Below are positions 27,396 through 36,003 of a stretch of 64,000 nucleotides of DNA, piece after piece; within the stretch, counting starts at the first letter, position 1; every line of letters begins with the position of its first letter. The notes under the pieces were generated by a model. The model made no database searches. It had not been told where the DNA came from and was given only the letters and a program-made list of their open reading frames with translations. A program made the position numbers and the translations under genes. The stretch is from Tomocerus qinae (Eukaryota > Arthropoda > Collembola > Entomobryomorpha > Tomoceridae), in NCBI GenBank assembly GCA_020055645.1, contig CM034547.1, forward strand, positions 59,956,909 through 60,020,908. Direction: 5' to 3'.

Positions 27396-27545
27396 TACAT
27401 TTTCTTATCCATCAAAAGGCAAGATAGAAACATCATTAAGACTTAAATTAGACATGCTTTTATGAGTCATGCAGGATAATGAATTATTTTATTTTATTTT
27501 ATTTATTTATTTTATTTATTTTATTTTATTTTATTTTATTGATTT
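27396..27545 (+). repeat. 98-bp direct repeat, right copy, followed by a TTTTA microsatellite
   Basis: 27396-27493 equals 26325-26422 exactly. The match ends inside a run of TTTTA and TTTA units that continues to about 27541, so the low-complexity run marks one breakpoint of the duplication. Confidence 0.9.
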
Positions 27546-27789
27546 ACCTAAGTTAATTGTAGTGGCTCTCCTTTGCTGTCATTGCTATAGATCTCAATGG
27601 AGAACAAAATAAAACAATTTGCAATTTTATTTCGAATTTATAATTAGACTAGCTGGTTAGCCCGTCCTACGGCAGGACTCTGTTTCACATAGCGCAAAAT
27701 TAAAGATTCAAATATGACTAACCCCAAGCTCAAGTGCCCTGAAATTTCATAACAGTTTCCTATACAACCTCGGTCAAATTCATACCCAT

Positions 27790-28240
27790 ATAGTATTCTC
27801 CACCTATGCGCCCTCTCCCAAATAACAACTTTTTAAACGACATTCAATCTCCACCTCCCAGCCCCTTCCCAAATAACATTGTTTCAGCGACATGTAGTCT
27901 CCGCCTTCCCGCCTCCTCCCAAATAATACTTTTTCACAGACATGTAACCTCCAACTAAACGCCACTTCCCAAATAACAAATATTTTATCGACATGTAACC
28001 TCACCCTCCCAGCCCCTTCTCAAATAACAAATTTTTCATTAACATGTAGCCTCCACCTCCCGGCCCCCTCCCAAAAAACAAATTTCACCCGACATGTAAC
28101 CTCCACCTACCCACCCCTTTTCAAATAACAATTTTTCATCCATATGTAGCCACCACCTCAATGCAAAAAGCATAATTATTTCATCGACATAAAGTCTCAA
28201 TCTTCCCGCCCCTCCCAAATAACAAATTTTCACCGAATTT
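27790..28240. repeat. Degenerate ~50-bp minisatellite
   Basis: About eight units share the words CGACATGTA, CCTCCACCTCCC and TCCCAAATAACAA. The AAATAAC word recurs at intervals of mostly 50-51 bp, with some of 40 and 60. Units differ by many substitutions, so the array is older than the 188-bp array beside it. Confidence 0.85.
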
Positions 28241-28247
28241 TCACCAA

Positions 28248-29450
28248 GCTAAAATCGACAGCTGCCATTATCAACATATGCTCCAAGAGAAACCGTTTCA
28301 TAATAAGCAGTATTAGGCCTTGGTTTTATATTTACACCCACTTTTCACATTTTCCTATCTCCTCAAATTTTTTTTGTGGCAATTAGCATCAACTTTATTA
28401 AAAAATGTGATTGTCACAAATTAGACATTTTATGAAGCTAAAATCGACAGCTGTCATTATCAACATATGCTCCAAGAGAAACCGTTTCATAATCTACAAT
28501 ATTAGGCTTTGGTTTTATATTTACACACACTTTTCACATTTTCCTATCTCCAGAAATTTTTTTGTGGCAATTAGCATCAACTTTATTAAAAAATGTGATT
28601 GTCACAAACTAGACATTTTATAAAGCTAAAATCGACAGCTGCCATTATCAACATATGCTCCAAGAGAAACCGTTTCATAATATGCAGTATTAGGACTTGG
28701 TTTTATATTTACACCCACTTTTCACATTTTCCTATCTCCAGAAATTTTTTTGTGGCAATTAGCATCAACTTTATTAAAAAATGTGATTGTCACAAATTAG
28801 ACATTTTATGAAACCTAAAATCGACAGCTGTCATTATCAACATATGCTCCAAGAGAAACCGTTTTATAATCTACAATATTAGGCCTTGGTTTTATATTTA
28901 CACCCACTTTTCACATTTTCCTATCTCCAGAAATTTTTTTGTGGCAATTAGCATCAACTTTATTAAAAAATGTGCTTGTCACAAATTAGACATTTTATAA
29001 AGCTAAAATCGACAGCTGTCATTATCAACATATGCTCCAAGAGAAACCGTTTTATAATCTACAATATTAGGCCTTGGTTTTATATTTACACCCACTTTTC
29101 ACATTTTCCTATCTCCAGAAATTTTTTTGTGGCAATTAGCATCAACTTTATTAAAAAATGTGCTTGTCACAAATTAGACATTTTATAAAGCTAAAATCGA
29201 CAGCTGTCATTATCAACATATGCTCCAAGAGAAACCGTTTCATAATCTACAATATTTAAGCCTTGGTTTTATATTTACACCCACTTTTCACATTTTCCTA
29301 TCTCCAGAAATTTTTTTGTGGCAATTAGCATCAACTTTATTAAAAAATGTGCTTGTCACAAATTAGACATTTTATAAAGCTAAAATCGACAGCTGTCATT
29401 ATCAACATATGCTCCAAGAGATACCGTTTCATAATCTGCAGTGTTAGGCC
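28248..29450. repeat. 188-bp satellite array, about 6.4 units
   Basis: Units start at 28248, 28437, 28625, 28813, 29002, 29190 and 29379 with GCTAAAATCGACAGCTG (one unit has CCTAAAATC). Spacing is 188-189 bp and units differ by only a few bases, so the array is young or homogenised. Each unit gives the same ~70-codon open frame on the + strand, but since 188 is not a multiple of three the frame does not continue between units. I read it as non-coding. Confidence 0.95.
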
Positions 29451-29451
29451 T

Positions 29452-29663
29452 AACATTGGGTTTTACTGCTTCTAGAAGTGTCAACATTGGGTTTTGCTTC
29501 TTCTAGAAGTGTCAACATTGGGTTTTGCTTCTTCTAGAAGTGTCAATATGGGGTTTTACTGCTTCTAGAAGTGTCAACATTGGGTTTTACTGCTTCTAGA
29601 AATGTCAACATTGGGTTTTACTGCTTCTAGAAATGTCAACATTGGGTTTTACTGCTTCTAGAA
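29452..29663. repeat. 31-bp minisatellite with TTCTAGAA cores, left part
   Basis: About seven 31-bp units of the form AACATTGGGTTTTACTGC then TTCTAGAA and TGTC. Each unit carries one TTCTAGAA palindrome, the two-unit core of a heat-shock element (TTCnnGAA). The array is broken at 29664 by the LINE and resumes at 33197. Confidence 0.95.
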
Positions 29664-29697
29664 TAGAATAGAATTTATTGATAGCAAATTCCTTTTT

Positions 29698-31535
29698 AGC
29701 TCGCCTGAGAAAGCGAGCTTATAGAATCGCACAGTCTGTCCGTCCGTCCGTGTACACGATAACTTTTGAAGACATTGATGGATTTCAACTAAACTTAGCA
29801 AAAACATTGCCTATGGACCTGTGACAAAGCCTATTGAAAATGGGCCACATTGGTCCAAAGGTTGCTGAGATGCCGCGCGGTCACTTTGTCTTCATTTTGA
29901 TAGTCAAAATGAAAATGTGGCATTAAATGGACATTAAAAGTTCAAATGTGCTTCCAATGGATTGTTAGCGAGATAGTACAAAATATTAAATGCCGCTTCG
30001 ACCAAATTTAAGATTTTATAACAAAGTAAAAAACCTACAGCAAGCCGTAACAGAAGCTCGCCTGAGTAAAGGTTGCCGTGTACACATTTTGGTAGACGAA
30101 AAGTACTCGCACGTAACAGAAAACCGAGCGTACGGATTTTGATCAAACTTTTGGAACTAATTCAGACATTGATATTATAGGGAAACGAAGCTATATCACT
30201 TGAAAAATCAACATACAATCAAAATTGATAATTGTTGACTGAAAATCAACAGAAAATCAAAATGGATTAATGTTGGCTATGAAAATCAACAAAAAATCAA
30301 AATTGATTAATGTTGACTATGAAAATCAACAGAAAATCAAAATTGAATAATGTTGACTATGAAAATCAACAGAAAATCAAAATTGATCAATTTTGGCTAT
30401 GAAAATCAACAAAAAATCAAAATTGATTAATGTTGACTATGAAAATCAGAAGGGAATCAAAATTTATTAATGCTGACTATTAAAATCAACAGAAAATCAA
30501 AATTGATTAACGTTGACTATGAAAATCAACAGAAAATCAAAATTAGTTAGTATTGAGTATTAAAATTAACAGAAAATCAAAATTAATTAATATTGACTAT
30601 GAAAATCAAAACGGAATCAAAATCGGTCAATATTGTTTATCAAAATCAATAGGAATTCGAAAAATGCAAGTTTGACTATATAATTGAATACAAATGCGAA
30701 ATAGATTTATTTCGTCCTCTAATAGTTATTTTCCGGTTTGATTTGCTTTATTATATCTTAAATTTGGTAGAAGCGGAGTGAAATATTTTATACTATCCCG
30801 CTAACAATTTATAGGAAACGCCATTGAACTTTTTAATGTCCATTTAATGCCAAATTTTCACTTTGACTATCAAAATGAAGACAAAGTGAGCGCGCGGTAT
30901 CTCAGCAACCAATGGACCGATTTACTTCAAATTCAATAGGGATCGTCAGTGGCCCATAGGCATTGTTTTTGCCAAGTTTGGTCAATATCCGCCTTTGCTT
31001 TCGAAAGTTATCGTGGGGACGGACGGACGTACGGACGGACGTACGGACGGACGTACGGACGTACGGACAGACTGTGCGGTTCTATAAGCTCGCTTCCTCA
31101 GGCGAGCTAAAAACCGGAAAATACTAAATATAGGACGGAAATAAATCTATTTCGCAATTATTTATATTCAAATTGATAGTCAAATTTATATTTTTCGAAT
31201 TGCTTTTCATTATGATAGTCAAATTTAAATTTTTTGAATTGCTTTTCATTATGATTGTCAATATTAACCGATTATGATTTTCTTTTGATTTTGATACTCA
31301 ATATTAATCAACTTTGATTTTTTGTTTATTTTGATACTCAATATTAGTCAATTTTGATTTTTTGTTTATTTTAATAGTCAATATCAATCTATTTTGATTT
31401 TCTGTTGATTTTCACAGTCAATGTTAATCTATGTTGATTTTCTGTTGATTTTAATAGTCAATATTAATCTATTTTGATTTTATATTGATTTTAATAGTCA
31501 ATATTAATCTTTTCGAAAGGCAATTGTCTTGCTAC
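29698..31535 (+). mobile_element. Hairpin-ended ~1.1-kb element, copy A (old, diverged, interrupted)
   Basis: Starts AGCTCGCCTGAGAAAGCGAG, a stem-loop, followed by CAGTCTGTCCGTCCGTCCG. It is similar to copy C but has many differences across its first ~330 bp (29698-30027). It resumes at 31114 (CCGGAAAATACTAAATATAG, matching the point where copy C reads CCGGAAAATAACTATTAG) and fades near 31510-31535 in an AATCAATTTTGATTTT-type minisatellite. The interruption is copy B. It lies in the 3' UTR region of the LINE. No protein is encoded. Confidence 0.75.
30034..31108 (-). mobile_element. Hairpin-ended ~1.1-kb element, copy B (inverted, inserted in copy A)
   Basis: The reverse complement of copy C over nearly its whole length, with a few small indels (for example ~33 bp missing near the 3' end). 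In its own orientation it runs from AGCTCGCCTGAGG (31108) to GCTTGCTGTAGG (30034). It is flanked by A-runs (30028-30033 and 31109-31113), suggesting insertion in T/A-rich targets. Inside are a TCCGTACG microsatellite (31020-31072 region) and a ~40-bp minisatellite with GATTTTCATAGTCAACATTA words (30200-30660). No coding capacity seen. Confidence 0.85.
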
Positions 31536-32044
31536 AAAGAAGTCAAATATTGGTTCATATTAATTACTGATTTACATTATTAGATAACTTAGTTAACATT
31601 ACAGTTACAATTCGTTTGGTAATGTAGCCACTTCGTTGATTGTTTCGTCGTATGATGAGAAATCACTTAGATTATATTCATTATTATTGGATTCGCTTTT
31701 TTTGTAGTTCTAATAGGTATGAAAATACATTTTTTTGAATACATGAATATTACTACTATCTCTTATATTTTCTGGTAATTGCAGCCATTCCATTTTCAGT
31801 TGGTTTGAGAACGATCTATTTCCATAGCTCATATTATATTTTTTTGTAGTGAATGTGTATGAGTTATTTCTGGTAATTTTTGTATTTACATCATCTAAGG
31901 AAATATATCCAACAAAATATGGTGGGCAATTTATGTTTTTGATAAAAAGATAAGCTAATTTTAGAAGCTCATATTTGTATAAATATGAGGGAAATAACCA
32001 GCCAATTTCAGTGGAGATAGATTGCTTAACATTATCATATTTTT

Positions 32045-33147
32045 AGCTCGCCTGAGGAAGCGAGCTTATAGAACCGCACAGTCTGTCCGTACGTCCGTCC
32101 GTACGTCCGTCCGTACGTCCGTCCGTCCCCACGATAACTTTCGAAAGCAAAGGCGGATATTGACCAAACTTGGCAAAAACAATGCCTATGGGCCACTGAC
32201 GATCCCTATTGAATTTGGGGTAAATCGGTCCATTGGTTGCTGAGATACCGCGCGCTCACTTTGTCTTCATTTTGATAGTCAAAGTGAAAATTTGGCATTA
32301 AATGGACATTAAAAAGTTCAATGGCGTTTCCTATAAATTGTTAGCGGGATAGTATAAAATATTTCACTCCGCTTCTACCAAATTTAAGATATAATAAAGC
32401 AAATCAAACCGGAAAATAACTATTAGAGGACAGAAATAAATCTATTTCGCATTTGTATTCAATTATATAGTCAAACTTGCATTTTTCGAATTCCTATTGA
32501 TTTTGATAATAAATATTGACCGATTTTGATTCCCTTTTTGATTTTCATAGTCAATATTAATTAATTTTGGATTTTCTGTTAATTTTAATACTCAATACTA
32601 ACTAATTTTGAGTTTCTGTTGATTTTCATAGTCAACGTTAATCAATTTTGATTTTCTGTTGATTTTCATAGTCATCATTAATAAATTTTGATTCCCTTCT
32701 GATTTTCATAGTCAACATTAATCAATTTTGATTTTTTGTTGATTTTCATAGCCAAAATTGATCAATTTTGATTTTCTGTTGATTTTCATAGTCAACATTA
32801 TTCAATTTTGATTTTCTGTTGATTTTCATAGTCAACATTAATCAATTTTGATTTTTTGTTGATTTTCATAGCCAACATTAATCCATTTTGATTTTCTGTT
32901 GATTTTCAGTCAACAATTATCAATTTTGATTGTATGTTGATTTTTCAAGTGATATAGCTTCGTTTCCCTATAATATCAATGTCGGAATTTTTAATATGTC
33001 GTAGCTATATATATAAAGACTCAGTTCTAAAAGTTTGATCAAAATCCGTACGCTCGGTTTTCTGTTACGTGCGAGTACTTTTCGTCTACCAAAATGTGTA
33101 CACGGCAACCTTTACTCAGGCGAGCTTCTGTTACGGCTTGCTGTAGG
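32045..33147 (+). mobile_element. Hairpin-ended ~1.1-kb element, copy C
   Basis: Starts with the stem-loop AGCTCGCCTGAGGAAGCGAG, then (TCCGTACG)n (32086-32127), a unique part, a ~40-bp minisatellite (32510-32935), and a 3' part ending CTCAGGCGAGCTTCTG ... GCTTGCTGTAGG. A 12-bp subterminal inverted repeat (AGCTCGCCTGAG at the start, CTCAGGCGAGCT at 33116-33127) fits a foldback or MITE-like element, though the superfamily is unclear. T-runs flank it. It split the reverse transcriptase ORF of the LINE and is the closest match to copy B. Confidence 0.85.
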
Positions 33148-33196
33148 TTTTTCTTACATAATACAAATCGTCCAGCTTGGCGAATTACAGTTTCAT

Positions 33197-33456
33197 GAAA
33201 TGTCAACATTGGGTTTTACTGCTTCTAGAAGTGTCAACATTGGGTTTTACTGCTTTCATAAATGTCAACATTGGGTTTTACTGCTTCTAGAAGTGTCAAC
33301 ATTGGGTTTTACTGCTTCTAGAAGTGTCAACATTGGGTTTTACTCCTTCTAGAGGTGTCAACATTGGGTTTTACTGCTTCTAGAAGTGTCAACATTGGGT
33401 TTTACTGCTTCTAGAAGTGTCAACATTGGGTTTTACTGCTTCTAGAAATGTCAGCA
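33197..33456. repeat. 31-bp minisatellite with TTCTAGAA cores, right part
   Basis: About eight more units of the array at 29452-29663, in the same orientation. Most carry TTCTAGAA; one reads CTTTCATAA instead. Same-strand continuation on both sides of 3.5 kb of foreign DNA shows the array was one before the LINE inserted. Confidence 0.95.
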
Positions 33457-33531
33457 TATGAAAAATGGGGGTGGACACACACACACATACATACATTCAT
33501 ACAAACTCCTGGAAATTATAATATAGTATAG

Positions 33532-36003
33532 TTTATTTTTTATTTCCAAGAATGCGTTTTCAAAATTGCTTATCATCCCGAATCAGAAAATATTCTTAAA
33601 ATGGAAGTAAGAAATGGTCCTAAATGTCCACTGCATAAATCCATATCGAAAATCTGCTATTTAATTTCCTAGTGGCTAGACAATTTTTGTGTATATAGGA
33701 AAAGGAAAATAGTAGTGTTTAACATGTTGTCATTGTCCTATTTTAAACGATTATTTCAGTCTGCATAAATAAGGACAACATTTGTAAAGACTTAAAAATA
33801 TTTCCTGTCACGTAGAAAAACTGGCGTCTGAAATGGAGAGTGGTATGTTGTCTTTTTATATACATCACATCGTTAACGCTCAACAGTTTGCGTGTAAATT
33901 CTCTCGTTAAATTGCTTAATTGTGTTTGTTGATAGTAACTACTACTCTGTACATAATGGCTTGACCGTTCGCATATCTTATTTGCGTTTCAGCAGACTAA
34001 AAATCACGAAACAAAAAATGAACAGAACTGATAATAGACATTTTATTACATCGTAAGGGGCTTAGAACATACTAGACCTTATGTAAGTTGTATATAAAAA
34101 CATCACAGCTACTAGTTTTTGTAAAAACTAAACCCTTGCATGTTACACTTACTATCTGTATACAATAAACCAACAATATAAGTACCTAAGCATGGATGCT
34201 TTGTCTAATAGTTTATGTAGATGACAAGGCTAACCATCTAAACGACCTAAATAATATAGATTACACTGAGCTAAATATATATTTACATGCCACTGCCATC
34301 GCAAGACCATTATACAGCCACGTTAATACACAGATTTACATGACAGTTAATAGAATAATACATTTTTGAACCATTTAAATGTAAAGTTAGCTTCTGCATA
34401 ATATTACGTAAAGATACGCATGTGGATAAATGCACACAGTGCGACGTTATGAACAAGTGGTATACTTTTAGCGTAAATGGAAATATACAGCACAAATAGC
34501 ACAGAATACCACTGTGTGCATGTTTTACATAGTATGTAGGTATATACCGATATGAATATTCACTTAAATCACGCCATACATACAATACATAACTTGCTAA
34601 CCATCATATCGTTATGCCAGTAATTCTTTCATCGACAATAAATATGCTACTCAATTCCCCGCCCCTAATGGTTTAGTACGCAGATATTTTACTTAAAATT
34701 CCCCAAGATTACCATTTAGTCAACACAACTTTAAAGTTCTCGCGAGGGAAGAAATGCAAATACATACACATTATACCTGTATAATATAATATTACAACAG
34801 ATAGAGAAGGGCATGAATAATAGTCACATAATAAATACATAGAATTGACTAATTCCTTATGCTCGGTAATTGTCAGGTGTTCTTGTGTTAGTACTGTGAG
34901 CAGATTTAATAAATAACATGCATCATTAAATATACAGATAGTTTAAATATGTTTATTTCTTCGGTGCATGGTACACTCCTTTTATATTCTATTGGTACTA
35001 AAAGGTAAGAGATTGATCTTTGTCTGCTTATAAATTATGATTTGCTATTGCATGTGGCATCGTTTTCTCTTATGTTAAACTTTTACACGGATCCACATCG
35101 GTATTACCATATACTATTACATATCGACCTATAACATCCTTATGCATGATATAATGTAGAGTACTTCATTTCTAAGAAAAGTTGGACCAATTTTATTTTT
35201 TTAGTTATAAAAATTTTAAATATTATTATAGCCACGGAAAATTACGTGCATGTGTCTGAAAATTTCTGTTTGGACTGACCCTGGACGTCTTAACTCCAGT
35301 TTATCCATGTATAGAATTAATGCTAGGGAAGAGAACATAATACATACATATTATGTTTGGAGATCTTTACTACCTTTAGTATAATCCTCAAGAAATTTTA
35401 CTGCTTGTTTATTAGAATTTTTCCCCACATAAACGCGATTTATAGGTATCTGGTACCCCACGAAACGAACCTGATAGCGAGTTGCATTACTTGGTACTTT
35501 GCACTCACGAAGCACAGAATTGGCAGATGAGGTTTTAAATTGGCATAATCATGCGAAGAATAAAAGTGAGACTAGTTGTACTTGCAAAGGCTTTTCCTTA
35601 CTTTTGCTTTTATTCGTAGATTGACGTTCTGTCTGCATGATGGCTAGATAATTCACTCTGTAATAGTTGCAAGTGTATAGCTATACAACAACAAGGTCGA
35701 AGGTACCAATTAATTCATAACAGTGTCGTCAGCATTCGTTTAGAATTTATTTGCTCCTTGCGCCTTGCTGCTGAGCAGTGCGAATCTAGCCTGGAATCTG
35801 GAATGGTTAAGGAAGTCTCATTCTTAGCTTGTGTGTCTTCGTATATGTGATTAAAGTTGTCCTTCTGCTATTGTAAACAAATTACTCAGCTTCTAACAAT
35901 TCAGCACGGAAATTTCTTTTTGATACAAAATTATTTTTAAAAAATCAAACCAACACCTAGGAAAAATTTTAGTTTCGTTTTGGTGCTTCACCTCAAAATC
36001 AAA
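33532..36003. other. Intergenic region, no gene recognised
   Basis: AT-rich sequence between the repeat block and SEC14-like copy 5. A 91-codon minus frame (34310-34585) has no recognisable features. The last ~100 bases should hold the 5' UTR of copy 5. Confidence 0.55.

Larger units (their letters stand above)
29664..33198 (-). mobile_element. 5'-truncated LINE fragment, CR1/L2-like, in three pieces split by later insertions
   Basis: Minus strand. Piece 1, 29664-29697: a LINE 3' tail, reading on the minus strand CAATAAATTCTATTCTATTC, typical of L2/CR1-type ends. Piece 2, about 31536-32040: the C-terminal end of a reverse transcriptase ORF (stop at 31710-31712) with EIGWLFPSYLYKYELLKLAY, NINCPPYFVGYIS, YGNRSFSNQLKMEWLQLP and SSNIHVFKKMYFHT. 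This matches the post-RT pattern of CR1/L2 LINEs (GW.P...R..L..AY, YG.RSFS, W..LP..IR, FKK). Piece 3, 33153-33198: reads ETVIRQAGRFVLCKK, the segment that normally lies just before it (RAARFVL in relatives). Nothing of the RT core or endonuclease is present, so the copy is dead on arrival. It sits in the 31-bp minisatellite. Confidence 0.8.
27648..33531. mobile_element. Helitron-like (or similar non-autonomous) composite element built of tandem arrays, interrupted by nested insertions
   Basis: The left edge starts near GACTAGCTGGTTAGCCCGTC (27647). Then come three tandem arrays: 50-bp units at 27790-28240, 188-bp units at 28248-29450, and 31-bp units at 29452-29663 resuming at 33197-33456. 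The right end has an (AC)n/(CATA)n stretch (33475-33500) and finishes near CTGGAAATTATAATATAGTA (33508-33527). A unique left end, central minisatellites, and a right end with microsatellite is the layout of non-autonomous Helitrons, Helentron-derived elements and the pearl-type elements of molluscs. No Rep/helicase or transposase coding is present, so the class is inferred from structure alone. The ends are approximate. A LINE and hairpin-ended elements lie inside the 31-bp array. Confidence 0.5.

Noticed and set aside
27804-28233. Minus-strand Gly/Tyr-rich open frames
   Set aside because: They follow the 50-bp minisatellite periodicity and reflect its base composition, not a glycine-rich cuticle protein.
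28411-29188. Repeated ~70-codon open frames with nearly the same peptide on the + strand
   Set aside because: They are the 188-bp satellite units read in one frame. The unit length is not a multiple of three, so no continuous protein results, and there is no other coding sign.
33035-33352. 105-codon frame running into repeated S-T-L-G-F-T-A residues
   Set aside because: It starts in the end of hairpin element C and continues through the LINE fragment into the 31-bp minisatellite; a chance read through repeats.
27648-33531. LTR retroelement or virus-derived copy
   Set aside because: No long terminal direct repeats and no capsid, protease or integrase signatures; the only reverse-transcriptase trace is the CR1/L2-like C-terminal end with a LINE-type tail.
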